This document shows positions 9,341 through 18,235 of a stretch of 64,000 nt of DNA, one piece after another. Source of the stretch: PoT sp049331405 (GTDB taxonomy: Bacteria; Planctomycetota; Planctomycetia; Isosphaerales; Isosphaeraceae). A model generated the notes under the pieces. That model was given only the letters and a program-made list of their open reading frames with translations, had not been told where the DNA came from and did no database searches. The stretch lies in assembly GCF_049331405.1 (NCBI RefSeq), contig NZ_CP186274.1, forward strand, positions 3,844,001 to 3,908,000. Reading direction: 5' to 3'. The number at the start of each line of letters is the position of its first letter. The stretch's first letter is position 1. A program made the translations under genes and the position numbers.

Positions 9341-9628
9341 TCAACCGTGCGGGCTCGACTCCAGCGGCGGCTGGCGGACGAGCTCGCGGTCGTGCTTGCC
9401 GGGAGAGAATCCGTAAATCCCGATCTCGCCGACGCTCTCCTGGTGCGAGAGCGGGTGGTCCTTCGCCCGCTCGATCGCCTCCCGATAGACGTCGGCGATA
9501 TGATCGCCGCAGGCTAGCCCGTAGCTCTTCAGCTCATTGAACCCGCCGATTCGCCAGGGGGCCGCCACCTTGTAGGCCGCCGCCTTCTCGCACTCTGGAA
9601 CCCCGCAAGTTACCTCGCGTCGATACAC
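9341..9628 (-). CDS. Conserved planctomycete small protein with CGVPEC motif
   Basis: A 95-residue soluble protein starting MYRREVTCGVPECEKAAAYK. Two N-terminal Cys and a later C-x-x-H pair (ACGDHIADVYREA, about residues 40-52) could form a metal site. A GEIGIYGFSPGKHDREL segment closes the core. This layout recurs as a small hypothetical protein in planctomycete genomes as far as I recall. It is convergent with the FGGY kinase gene. No function is known. Confidence 0.7.
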   Translation of the reverse strand: MYRREVTCGVPECEKAAAYKVAAPWRIGGFNELKSYGLACGDHIADVYREAIERAKDHPLSHQESVGEIGIYGFSPGKHDRELVRQPPLESSPHG

Positions 9629-9741
9629 CGGTCACCTCGCCAGCCGTTCTGAGACACCCCTCGAGACAGGCGGGCCAGTGCCAGACCACGGAGAGCTCCG
9701 AACGGCTTGAGAGATGGGCCGGCACCGACCTTCCACCCAGG

Positions 9742-11013
9742 TCAGACCCCTGGATTCTTCGGCAAGCTCCTGGCAGGAACTCCAACCACGGTCGTCCCAT
9801 CGGGCACTTCCTGGCCTCGCGTCACGACCGCGTTGGCGCCGATGGTCACATTGGCCCCGATGTTAACGGGCGCCACGAGCACGGCACCCGAGCCGACCAT
9901 GGTCCCCGGGCCGATGACCGTCCGGCTCTTGTTCTTGCCGTCGAAGTTCGCGGTGACGGCCGTGGCCCCCACGTTCACGTTCGCGCCGAGGTGCGCATCC
10001 CCCAGGTACGCCAGGTGACGGGCCGTCGCCCCGGTCTCCATGTGCGAGCGGTTCACCTCCACGAACGCCCCGACCTCAACGCCCGACTCCAACTCCGTGC
10101 CGGGGCGGATGTGGGCGAACGGTCCGATCCGGCAGTTCGAGCCGATCTTCACGTCGCCGGTGATGACCGTGAACGGCAGGATCACCGTGTCCTGGCCGAT
10201 GGATGCCCGGCCGTCGATGTACGTGTTGCGGGGGTCGACGATGCTCACCCCATCGGTCATCAGCCGATCCTGGATCCTCGCCTGCATAATCGCATGAGCC
10301 TGCGAAAGATGCTGACGCGTGTTGACACCGAGGATGTCGTCGGGCTCGAGGACCGGGAGCGCCACGACCTTGCGATTCATCGACTCGAGCCACTGGGGGG
10401 CGTCGGTGAGGTAGTATTCCCCCTGGGCATTGCGGGTGTCGAGCTTGTCGAGAGCGTCCCAGAGGCTGGGGAGTTCGAAGACGTAGCAGCTCGGGTTGAC
10501 CTCGGTGATCTTGCGCTCCTCGGGGTTGCAGTCGCGCTCCTCGACGATCCGGAGGAATCGCCCGGCCGAGTCGCGGAGGATCCGGCCGAAGCCGGTCGGA
10601 TCGGGGACGATCGCCGTGCCGAGGAGGCACGCGGCCTTGTCCTGCTTGTGACGTTGGAGGAGGTCGGATAGAGGTTCCGGCCTGATGAGGGGCTCGTCTC
10701 CGACGAGGACGAGGGCGGGGCCGCTGTAGCCTTCGAGCAGGGGCTGGCACGCCCTGACGGCGTCGCCGGTGCCGAGTTGCTGGACTTGCGTGGCGAAGTG
10801 GACGTCGGGCGTCCCTTCGAGGCAACTGCGGACCTGATCCGCCCCATAGCCAACCACGACGATCGCCGTCTTGGCCCCGGCGCCGAACGCGGCGTCCACG
10901 ACGTAGCGGATCATCGGCCGGCCGCAGACCTCGTGCAGCACCTTCGCCTTATCCGACTTCATCCGCTTACCGTGGCCGGCCGCCAGGATAATCGCCACCG
11001 GACCTTGGATCAT
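9742..11013 (-). CDS. glmU: Bifunctional UDP-N-acetylglucosamine pyrophosphorylase / glucosamine-1-phosphate N-acetyltransferase
   Basis: A 423-residue protein. The N-terminal uridyltransferase domain (about 1-230) begins with the nucleotide-binding loop VAIILAAGHGKRMKSD, keeps the LGTGDAVRACQ and VLVGDEPLI segments and the later EVNPSCYVFE. From about residue 245 a left-handed beta helix follows (hexapeptide repeats such as GQDTVILPFTVI and GANVNVGATAV). It includes HLAYLGDAHLG and TANFDGKNKSRT, which match the acetyltransferase active-site region of GlmU. It makes UDP-GlcNAc for peptidoglycan and glycoconjugates. It is slightly shorter than the roughly 455 residues usual for GlmU because the C-terminal tail is reduced. 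Confidence 0.95.
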   Translation of the reverse strand: MIQGPVAIILAAGHGKRMKSDKAKVLHEVCGRPMIRYVVDAAFGAGAKTAIVVVGYGADQVRSCLEGTPDVHFATQVQQLGTGDAVRACQPLLEGYSGPALVLVGDEPLIRPEPLSDLLQRHKQDKAACLLGTAIVPDPTGFGRILRDSAGRFLRIVEERDCNPEERKITEVNPSCYVFELPSLWDALDKLDTRNAQGEYYLTDAPQWLESMNRKVVALPVLEPDDILGVNTRQHLSQAHAIMQARIQDRLMTDGVSIVDPRNTYIDGRASIGQDTVILPFTVITGDVKIGSNCRIGPFAHIRPGTELESGVEVGAFVEVNRSHMETGATARHLAYLGDAHLGANVNVGATAVTANFDGKNKSRTVIGPGTMVGSGAVLVAPVNIGANVTIGANAVVTRGQEVPDGTTVVGVPARSLPKNPGV

Positions 11014-11408
11014 GTCGACGCCCGTCCTGAAATCAATGGTTGGATCAAAGTGGAGAATCTCGGCGCGATGCGATTATCGCGTCGCACGATCTTAGAACGA
11101 CGGGGAGCCCATCGTCAAAGGGGGATGAAACCCCGGATTCGCGAACCTTGAACGATCGGCTGCGATCTGTCAGACTGGCGGCACTTCGTGTTCGGGAGAT
11201 CTCCTCGCGTCGGATCGCGATGCGTCAGGAGATCGTTTGACTCCCGCACCCTCCCCTCCCAGGTCGCCGCAGTCTCGGATCATCGTTCGAGGCGTGACGT
11301 CGCTTGGGATGGTTCGTTTCGCGGGAACAGGGCCGACCCCAGGCCAACGGGTCGCGCCGAATGCGCTCCCTTGATCGGGATGCGAAAGCTGAGAGGACGC
11401 ACAGGCTC
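11014..11408. promoter_or_regulatory. Divergent intergenic region glmU / gatC
   Basis: This 395-base stretch between glmU (minus) and gatCAB (plus) must hold both promoters. Short frames here have no recognisable product. No clear -35/-10 pair or terminator was found by eye. Confidence 0.4.
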
Positions 11409-11696
11409 ATGTCGCTGTTGAATGAGGATGTCGCGAAGGTGGCCATTCTGGCCCGGCTTCGACTCAGTCCGGAAGAGCTGCAGCAGTTCACCGGCCAGCT
11501 CAACACGATCGTCGAGTTCGTCGCTCAGCTCCAGGAACTCGACACCAAGGACGTCGAGCCTCTCGCACACGGCGTCGAGGTTCGCAACGTCTTCCGCGAG
11601 GACAAGCGCGGGGAGTCCTTGCCCCGGGAAGCCGCGCTGGCCAACGCGCCCAAGCGGAATGCCGAGAGCTTCCTGGTTCCGGCCGTGCTCGACTGA
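11409..11696 (+). CDS. gatC: Asp/Glu-tRNA amidotransferase subunit C
   Basis: A 95-residue protein from ATG 11409, with GAGAGGA about 12 bases upstream; the frame is open to 11304, but residues before MSLLNEDVAKVAILARL are not GatC-like. The sequence has the GatC pattern: an N-terminal helix with LARLRLSPEE, a central LNTIVEFVAQLQELDT, then a D-x-EPLAHG turn, an RxD motif (FREDKRGESLPRE) and the NAPKRNAESFLVPAVL tail. GatC stabilises the GatA-GatB contact. It is first in the gatC-gatA-gatB order, 51 bases before gatA. Confidence 0.95.
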   Translation: MSLLNEDVAKVAILARLRLSPEELQQFTGQLNTIVEFVAQLQELDTKDVEPLAHGVEVRNVFREDKRGESLPREAALANAPKRNAESFLVPAVLD

Positions 11697-11747
11697 TCAA
11701 ACTGCCAACACGATGTCCACGCCTCGGGAAACTGGGAACGAACGCTG

Positions 11748-13265
11748 ATGGATTTGACTCGCACGACCGCCACGGGATTGCTCGCCCAGTTGAAGGCGGG
11801 GAGCGTGACCTCCGAAGAGGTCGTTAGCGGCTACCTCGGCCGCGCCAAGGAGCTGGAGCGGCTCAACGTCTTCGTACACCTCGACCCCGAGAAGATCCTC
11901 GATCAGGCGAGGGCTATCGACACCAAGCGCAAGGCCGGCGCCCCCCTCGGCCCGCTCGCCGGCGTCCCCGTCGCCATCAAGGACGTGCTCTGCGTCGAGA
12001 ACGAGTTGACGACCTGCGGCAGCAAGATGCTGGCGAAGTTCAAGCCGCCATATGATGCCACCGTCATCACCAAGCTCCGCGACGCGGGCGCGATCCTGTT
12101 CGGCAAGACGAACATGGACGAGTTCGCGATGGGCTCGTCGACCGAGAACAGCGCCTACGGCCCGACCCGGAACCCCTGGGACGAGGAACGCATCCCGGGC
12201 GGCTCCTCGGGTGGTTCGGCCGCCGCCGTCGCCGCCGACCTCGCGCCTCTCTCGCTCGGTTCAGACACAGGCGGCTCGATCCGCCAGCCCGCTGCTGTCT
12301 GCGGCATCGTGGGCCTGAAGCCGACGTATGGCCGCGTCAGCCGCTATGGCCTGATCGCCTTCGCCAGCTCACTCGACCAGATCGGCCCCTTCACGCACGA
12401 CCTGGCCGACGCCGCCCTGCTCCTCCAGGTCATCTCGGGCCGCGACCCCCGCGACGCCACGAGCGTCGACCAGCCGATCCCCGACTACGTGGGGACGCTC
12501 GACACGCCGCCCAAGAGCCTGCGGATCGGCCTCGTCCGTGAGTTCTTCGGCGAGGGGCTCGACCCCGAGGTCGAGACCTCCATCCGCGAGGCGATCCGCG
12601 TCTACGAGCAGGCTGGGGCGACCATCAAGGAAGTCTCGCTGCCGCACTCGAAGTATGGAGTGCCCGCGTACTACCTCGTGGCGCCGGCGGAGTGCTCCAG
12701 CAACCTGGCCCGCTACGACAGCACGATCTACGGCCATCGGGCTGAAGATTTCAAGCCCAAGTATCCGGGCGAGGATAAGATACACCCTCTCATCCTGATG
12801 ATGATGGCCAGCCGCGCCGAAGGATTCGGGGCCGAGGTGAAACGGCGGATCATGCTGGGGACGTTCGCCCTCTCCGCTGGCTACGCCGACCAGTACTACA
12901 ACCAGGCCCTCAAGGTCCGCCGCCTGATCCGCAACGACTTCGACGCCGCCTTCAACGAGGTCGACGTCCTGATCGGGCCGACCTCCCCGACGCCGGCGTT
13001 CAAGTTCGGCGAGCGTACGGCCGACCCCCTGGCCATGTACCTGTCCGACATCTACACGATCACCGCCAACCTGGCGGGGATCCCGGGGCTGAGCATCCCT
13101 TGCGGCTTGACCAAGGGGGGCCTGCCCATCGGTCTGCAAATTCTGGCGCCTGCTTTTGCCGAGGAAAACCTGCTCCGCACCGCACGCGTCTTCGAGCGGG
13201 CGACGGATTGGCACCTGCGTCGGCCCAACTCGGTCGATGGCACCCACGGGACGCACGGTTCATGA
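11748..13265 (+). CDS. gatA: Asp/Glu-tRNA amidotransferase subunit A (amidase)
   Basis: A 505-residue amidase-signature protein. The Ser-cisSer-Lys triad is readable: Lys in GVPVAIKDVLC at about residue 77, cisSer and Ser within GGSSGGSAAAVA (about 150-161) and GSDTGGSIRQPAA (about 170-182). It releases ammonia from glutamine and passes it to GatB for conversion of mischarged Asp-tRNA(Asn) or Glu-tRNA(Gln). The stop codon overlaps the gatB start (ATGA at 13262-13265), implying translational coupling. Length and motifs are normal. Confidence 0.97.
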   Translation: MDLTRTTATGLLAQLKAGSVTSEEVVSGYLGRAKELERLNVFVHLDPEKILDQARAIDTKRKAGAPLGPLAGVPVAIKDVLCVENELTTCGSKMLAKFKPPYDATVITKLRDAGAILFGKTNMDEFAMGSSTENSAYGPTRNPWDEERIPGGSSGGSAAAVAADLAPLSLGSDTGGSIRQPAAVCGIVGLKPTYGRVSRYGLIAFASSLDQIGPFTHDLADAALLLQVISGRDPRDATSVDQPIPDYVGTLDTPPKSLRIGLVREFFGEGLDPEVETSIREAIRVYEQAGATIKEVSLPHSKYGVPAYYLVAPAECSSNLARYDSTIYGHRAEDFKPKYPGEDKIHPLILMMMASRAEGFGAEVKRRIMLGTFALSAGYADQYYNQALKVRRLIRNDFDAAFNEVDVLIGPTSPTPAFKFGERTADPLAMYLSDIYTITANLAGIPGLSIPCGLTKGGLPIGLQILAPAFAEENLLRTARVFERATDWHLRRPNSVDGTHGTHGS

Positions 13266-14737
13266 GCTACACGATCATCATCGGCCTGGAAGTCCACGTA
13301 CAGCTCCTCACCGAGAGCAAGATGTTCTCGTCGTGCGGGACCGACTTCGGCCTGCCGCCCAACACCCAGACCGACCCCGTCTCCCTCGGCCTCCCGGGCA
13401 CCCTGCCCGTGATGAACGGCAAGGCGTTCGAGCTGGCGCTCAAGACGGCCGTCGCACTCGGGGCCGAGATCACACCGTTCACGAAGTGGGACAGGAAGAA
13501 CTACTATTACCCCGACCTGCCCAAGAACTATCAGATCAGCCAGTACGACCTCCCGTTCAGCCAGCACGGCTGGCTCGACATCCCCTTGCAGAAGGATGGC
13601 ACAGGTGGGACCAGGTGCCGGCTGACCCGCGTCCACCTCGAGGAGGACACGGGCAAGCTCACTCACGGCTCGGGCAACTTCTCCGAGGTCGATCTAAACC
13701 GCGCTGGGATCCCCCTGCTCGAGATCGTCAGCGAGCCGGAGATCCGTAGCGCTCAGGATGCCCGTGTCTGCCTCGAAGAGCTGCGATTGACGCTCCGTTA
13801 CCTCGGCGTCTCCGACTGCGAAATGCAGGAAGGGAGCCTCCGTTGCGATGCGAACGTCAACATCCACATCGAGAAGGATGGCAAGACGATCGCCACGCCG
13901 ATCGTTGAGATCAAGAATCTGAACAGCTTCCGGTCGGTCGAGCGTGCCATCAATTTCGAGGCCGATCGCCAGTACCGCCAGTGGCTTGAAGACGGCAAGA
14001 CCATCAAGGACGCGCCTAAGGAAACCCGCGGCTGGAATGACGCCACCGGCGAGACGAAGAAGCAGCGCGAGAAGGAAACGGCGGCCGACTATCGCTACTT
14101 CCCCGAGCCCGACCTCGTCCCGGTCGTCGTCGACGAGGCCTGGATCGAGCGGGTCCGTGCCTCCATCGGCGAACTCCCCGGCGCCCGTCGCAAACGATTC
14201 GAGGCCGACTTCGGCCTCTCCCCCTATGACGCCAACGTGCTGGTGGAGCAAGGCCAGGACGTCTCCGACTATTACGACCAGGTTGCCAAGGCCACCGGCG
14301 AGTACAAGCTGGCGAGCAACTGGATCCAGCAGGACGTCTTGCGGACCGTCAAGGAGAAGAAAATCACCCTGGCCGAGTTCCCCGTCGGCCCCGACGGCCT
14401 GGCCGATCTCATCAATCGCGTCAAGCGCAAGGAACTCAACACCAACCAGGGGCGTGAAGTCCTCGCCAAGGTGATCGAGTCGGGCGACTCGATCGACGCC
14501 GTCATCGCGGCGGGGGGCTACGGCATGGTCTCCGACCGCGACGCCCTGGTCGCGGCAATCGACGCGGCCCTCGCGTCCAACCCCAAGGCCCTCGAGGATC
14601 TCAAGGGGGGCAAGAAGAAGCCCGACGCCGTGAAGGGCTTCCTGCGAGGCCAGGTCATGAAGCAGACCGGCGGCAAGGCGGACCCCGCCCTCGTCGGCGA
14701 ACTGCTCGACGCCAAGCTCGCCGAGCTGGCCGGCTGA
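13262..14737 (+). CDS. gatB: Asp/Glu-tRNA amidotransferase subunit B
   Basis: A 491-residue protein beginning MSYTIIIGLEVHVQLLTESK, the standard GatB N-terminus. I chose the start at the ATGA overlap with gatA rather than the open extension to 13100. Visible GatB features are RKNYYYPDLPKNYQISQYD, the HLEEDTGKLTH metal/tRNA site, EGSLRCDANVNI and the ADYRYFPEPDLVP signature near residue 280. A C-terminal YqeY-like helical domain (LINRVKRKELNTNQGREVL) binds tRNA. It transfers the ammonia made by GatA to the activated aminoacyl-tRNA. Confidence 0.97.
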   Translation: MSYTIIIGLEVHVQLLTESKMFSSCGTDFGLPPNTQTDPVSLGLPGTLPVMNGKAFELALKTAVALGAEITPFTKWDRKNYYYPDLPKNYQISQYDLPFSQHGWLDIPLQKDGTGGTRCRLTRVHLEEDTGKLTHGSGNFSEVDLNRAGIPLLEIVSEPEIRSAQDARVCLEELRLTLRYLGVSDCEMQEGSLRCDANVNIHIEKDGKTIATPIVEIKNLNSFRSVERAINFEADRQYRQWLEDGKTIKDAPKETRGWNDATGETKKQREKETAADYRYFPEPDLVPVVVDEAWIERVRASIGELPGARRKRFEADFGLSPYDANVLVEQGQDVSDYYDQVAKATGEYKLASNWIQQDVLRTVKEKKITLAEFPVGPDGLADLINRVKRKELNTNQGREVLAKVIESGDSIDAVIAAGGYGMVSDRDALVAAIDAALASNPKALEDLKGGKKKPDAVKGFLRGQVMKQTGGKADPALVGELLDAKLAELAG

Positions 14738-14792
14738 GAACCAACAACACCCACCGGCTTGGCCGACCCCAAGTCACTCCCTCCCTATCCAC

Positions 14793-14824
14793 GAGGCGGC
14801 CCCCGAACCCTTCGGGGCCGCCTC
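14793..14824 (+). terminator. GC-rich hairpin after gatB
   Basis: A perfect 11-bp stem (GAGGCGGCCCC at 14793-14803 paired with 14814-14824) with a 10-base loop lies 56 bases after gatB and ahead of the next start. No T tract follows on the plus strand, so it may be a weak terminator or attenuating hairpin. Confidence 0.45.
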
Positions 14825-14858
14825 CATCCGAAGTCATCACCTCGGAGCCTCTCGGATC

Positions 14859-15725
14859 ATGATCGACCGAAGAACGTTCCTGAAGAGCGCCGGCACCGCC
14901 ATGGCGGCAAGCCTCGCGACCGGCCTGCCGACCTCTCGCGCGGCGGAAGGCTCGAGCGCCTGGAAAAAGGCCTACATGCTCGGCTTCAGCGAGGGCCCGA
15001 TCCTCCCCGAGTTCGAGACGCTCAAGGAGGCCGGGTTCCAGGGGGTGGAACTCCTCAGCCCCAACAAGCTGGATCTGGATGAGGTCCTGAAGGCTCGGGA
15101 CAAGACGGGTATCGTCATCCACGGCGTCAGCGGCTCGAGGCACTGGCAGGACACGCTCTCCGACCCGAATCCGGCCGTCGTCGAGCGAGGCCTCGCCGCG
15201 ATCCGCAAGGAATTCGAGGACTGCAAGGCCTACGGCGGCACGACCGTGCTGGTGGTCCCGGCCGTGGTCAACAAGCAGGTCTCGTATCGAGAGGCCTACA
15301 AGCGTTCGCAGGAGAACATCCGCAAGCTCCTGCCCGACGCCGAGCGGCATGGGATCAAGATCGCCATCGAGGAGGTCTGGAACAAGTTCCTCCTCAGCCC
15401 CGTCGAGTTCGCCCGCTACATCGACGAGTTCGAGAGCCCCTGGGTCGGCGCCTACTTCGATGTGGGAAACGTCGTCGAGTTCGGCTATCCCCAGGAGTGG
15501 ATCCGGGAGCTGGGCAAGCGGATCCTCAAGATCCACATCAAGGAATACAAGAAGGAAAAGCGCTTCGGTTATAAGCTCGGCGAAGGTGAGATCGACTGGG
15601 CCGACGTCCGTCAGGCGTTGATCGATGTCGATTACAAGGGGTGGATCACCGCCGAGGTCCCCAAGGGCGACCTCGCGAACCTCAAGGATGTCGTCCGTCG
15701 CATGGATGACCTCCTGAAGTTCTGA
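14859..15725 (+). CDS. Tat-exported sugar phosphate isomerase/epimerase-like TIM-barrel protein
   Basis: A 288-residue protein with a twin-arginine signal (MIDRRTFLKSAGTAMAASLA, cleavage near SRAAEG). The rest is an AP-endonuclease-2-like TIM barrel of the xylose isomerase/IolE class. It has GFQGVELLSPNK near the N-terminus, a GTTVLVVPAVVNK strand, KIAIEEVWNKF at about residues 167-177 and GAYFDVGNVVEFG at about 195-207. The final KIHIKEYKKEKRFGYKLGEGEIDW segment matches the metal-binding end of the barrel. Exported family members in planctomycetes are thought to act on sugars or inositols, but the substrate is unknown. A strong terminator follows. Confidence 0.88.
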   Translation: MIDRRTFLKSAGTAMAASLATGLPTSRAAEGSSAWKKAYMLGFSEGPILPEFETLKEAGFQGVELLSPNKLDLDEVLKARDKTGIVIHGVSGSRHWQDTLSDPNPAVVERGLAAIRKEFEDCKAYGGTTVLVVPAVVNKQVSYREAYKRSQENIRKLLPDAERHGIKIAIEEVWNKFLLSPVEFARYIDEFESPWVGAYFDVGNVVEFGYPQEWIRELGKRILKIHIKEYKKEKRFGYKLGEGEIDWADVRQALIDVDYKGWITAEVPKGDLANLKDVVRRMDDLLKF

Positions 15726-15751
15726 TCCCGCCGGGCAAAGGCCAAAACAAG

Positions 15752-15794
15752 GCGGCGTCCGTCGCACCTTCGAGCGCGACGGACGCCGCTTTTG
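15752..15794 (+). terminator. Rho-independent terminator after the isomerase gene
   Basis: A perfect 14-bp GC-rich stem (15752-15765 with 15776-15789) has a 10-base loop and is followed by TTTTG. It lies 26 bases after the isomerase stop and 30 before the convergent cupin gene's stop. Confidence 0.85.
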
Positions 15795-15823
15795 TTTCGC
15801 ACCGGTGTCGCGAAATCGAAACG

Positions 15824-16309
15824 TTACTTCGCGTCCTTCGTCGCCCACTTGATGTAGTAGAAGACGATCGGCTTGTCGCCGGTGTTGTTGATCCCGTGCT
15901 CGACGTTCGGGGTGGTGAACATCACGGAGCCCGGCCCGATCTTGGTCGTCTTGCCGTCGCAGAGGATCTCCCCTTCGCCGCTCTCGATGACCATCACTTC
16001 TTCTTCGGGGTGGACATGCGGCGGATGCGGGCTCTTGCCCGGCATGAGCTCGTAGCGGCCGGTCGCGAACTTGGAGCTGCCGGGCGTGTCTCCGGCGATG
16101 TAGACGCCATTACGGCCGACCAACTCCCCCTTCTCGACCTGATCGGCGGGCTTCACCTGGCTCAGGAGGAAGGTCCCGGAGGCGACCTCCTTCGCCTTTT
16201 CCTGGGCGAACGCGATTTCGCGTGAGACCCAGCCGAGCCCGAGCACGAGCGCCAGGGCGCCGAGAACGCACGTCTCCGGTCGCATCCGGAAGCGATTGGC
16301 GAACAACAC
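15824..16309 (-). CDS. Membrane-anchored or exported cupin protein
   Basis: From GTG 16309 (GAGG nine bases upstream on the minus strand) this is about 161 residues; ATG 16285 is the alternative. The frame is open to 16561 but the extra part is not protein-like. A hydrophobic N-terminal segment (CVLGALALVLGLGWVS) acts as signal or anchor. The remainder is a single small-barrel cupin with both conserved motifs: a PHPPHVHPEEEVMVIESGEG metal-binding first motif and PNVEHGINNTGD as the second. Likely ligands are the His residues and Glu of the first motif and the His of the second. Substrate unknown. Confidence 0.85.
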   Translation of the reverse strand: MLFANRFRMRPETCVLGALALVLGLGWVSREIAFAQEKAKEVASGTFLLSQVKPADQVEKGELVGRNGVYIAGDTPGSSKFATGRYELMPGKSPHPPHVHPEEEVMVIESGEGEILCDGKTTKIGPGSVMFTTPNVEHGINNTGDKPIVFYYIKWATKDAK

Positions 16310-16601
16310 GATGGTAATCCTCAAGCGAGTGTGAACTAGCCACGATCCCAAGTTGGAGCGAACTCCGGACCCCTCACGATCCGAAGTGACTCTTGCGAGG
16401 CATGGTACTCGAACGTCCGGGCTCTCGAAAGTGGCTGCGCCGGGGCGAGTGTCGTCCGGTGTGGTTCCGTTTGTGTATAATCTTCCAAGAATACGGCAAG
16501 CGCGATGTGCAGGCGTGAGACGGACACTTTTGTGTCCTTTGATCAGGCACCGAGCTGTCAAGACGGCCTAGGGTCCGACCCGGAGATTCGAGCTACCGCC
16601 C

Positions 16602-17912
16602 ATGGCAAATCCTGAATCGGTCCCGGCGGTCCCCGAAGACGACGTCCCGGCCAATGAGGCGCTTCAAGTCCCCTCGCCGGAGGAACTGGCTCGCGAGGAG
16701 GAGTTTGCATTCCATCTCTCCGGGTACGACAACCGAGAGCACGCTCTGCCGATCCGGCAGGGGGACCTCACCCGTTTGCTCCTGGCCGAGCCGGGCCTGA
16801 CGCCCTATGAGCGGGAGAAACTCGAGGCGTTCGGCAAGATCCTCGGCGCGACCTTCCACAGCGAGTATTACGACAGGCTCCACGAGCTCAAGGAACTCTA
16901 CGCCCCGCTCGATCCCGACTCGGAATACGTCACGCTCAACGAGCACACTCGCGAGGCCCACGAGCTCTCGGACGAGGAATTCCTGATCCCGTTCGAACAG
17001 ACGATGGTCAGGGCCAACTACAGCCCCCTCGATATCGACATCATCAAGAAGGCCGTCTCGGCGCCCAACGAGATGGGCCTGACGTATGTTCCCGACTTCA
17101 CGCTTTTCGAGCATCTCCGGGTTTATGTCCGGGGCTACACCCGGGTCTCGCGCGACCTGCGCTCGATGAAGACCAGGTTCAAGAAGCGGACAGCCCGGCT
17201 CGACGCCTATCAGCGTATGGTCATCGCCCTGAAGTTCCGCCCCGGATTGCGACTCGGGCCTTACGTCCGTTCCGACGTGCTCTACCTGCGGATGTTCAAG
17301 GACGTCCCGCACGTCGATATGGAGATGCACCTCCCCGAACAGGGGACCAAGGTTCGGATGCGCTTGATCGACAAGGCGCAGATCGCCTCGCCGCTCGTCA
17401 TCGGCCTCCCCACCCTCCTCTTCAAGCTGCTCTTCGCCTCGTTGACGTTGACGACCTTCGCCCTCGGCGGCGTCCTGATCGCGCCCATCAGCGCCGGGGT
17501 GAATTCCTTTTTCGGGTTCCAGCGTGCGAAGCAGCGTCACCTCAACGAGATGATCCGCAGGCTGTATTACCTGAGCCTGGCGAACAACGCGAGCGTCCTG
17601 ACACGCCTGGTCGACTCGGCCGAGGACGAGGACTACAAGGAGGCGATGCTCGCCTATTTCTTCCTCTGGCGGGCGACGGTCCACGGTAAGCCCCTGACGA
17701 TGCACGAGGCCGACCTCGAGATCGAGCAGTTCATCCGCGAGAGGATGGGGGTCGAAGTCAACTTCGACGTCGCTGACGCCCTCAGCAAGCTCATTCGGCT
17801 CGGCCTGGTCAAACGCGACTCTCAGTCGAAGCTGCATGCGGCACCGATCGACGACGCCCTCCACGAACTCGATCGAATCTGGGACAGCACCTTCCCCTAC
17901 TCCCGCGGCTGA
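16602..17912 (+). CDS. DUF3754 (TMEM143-like) membrane protein
   Basis: A 436-residue protein. The first 250 residues are soluble and charged, with FLIPFEQTMVRANY and LKFRPGLRLGPYVRSDVLYLRMFKDVP being the type of conserved segment seen in DUF3754 proteins. Two adjacent membrane helices lie at about residues 262-305 (PLVIGLPTLLFKLLF and GGVLIAPISAGV). The C-terminal third is a helical domain with YLSLANNASVL and AYFFLWRAT. The eukaryotic relative TMEM143 is mitochondrial and its role is unclear. A TATAAT hexamer at 16476-16481 in the upstream divergent region could be part of its promoter, but no convincing -35 accompanies it. Confidence 0.75.
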   Translation: MANPESVPAVPEDDVPANEALQVPSPEELAREEEFAFHLSGYDNREHALPIRQGDLTRLLLAEPGLTPYEREKLEAFGKILGATFHSEYYDRLHELKELYAPLDPDSEYVTLNEHTREAHELSDEEFLIPFEQTMVRANYSPLDIDIIKKAVSAPNEMGLTYVPDFTLFEHLRVYVRGYTRVSRDLRSMKTRFKKRTARLDAYQRMVIALKFRPGLRLGPYVRSDVLYLRMFKDVPHVDMEMHLPEQGTKVRMRLIDKAQIASPLVIGLPTLLFKLLFASLTLTTFALGGVLIAPISAGVNSFFGFQRAKQRHLNEMIRRLYYLSLANNASVLTRLVDSAEDEDYKEAMLAYFFLWRATVHGKPLTMHEADLEIEQFIRERMGVEVNFDVADALSKLIRLGLVKRDSQSKLHAAPIDDALHELDRIWDSTFPYSRG

Positions 17913-18235
17913 TTCGACAGTTCCCCTTTCCGTCCCACCTCGCGACATTAGTTTCGAGGATGGCTTTTGTTAAACAAAAATTCAAAACTGGAAGCGTTTC
18001 GGAATTGCCAAACGTGTGAGATTCGCTAAGAATAGATGACGAGGGTCCACGAGTGGCCTTCGATGTACCGATTGAGTCTCCGAGCCGTCCTTCCTGCCAG
18101 CCCGTGCATCTGGCTCTCGGCCTCGCATGAGACTACAATGAAGTCGCGGCGGCATGGCGCGACATTTGGATCGATTGACCCGCCCCCTCGGTCCCACCTT
18201 ATGCGTGCGATCCCACCCCGCTAGGTGCATAATCT
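17913..18235 (+). promoter_or_regulatory. Intergenic region before resB
   Basis: A 323-base gap. Near 17960-17980 there is a short perfect AT-rich inverted repeat (TTTTGTT-A-AACAAAA), operator-like in shape. No gene or terminator is evident otherwise; short frames here look random. Confidence 0.3.
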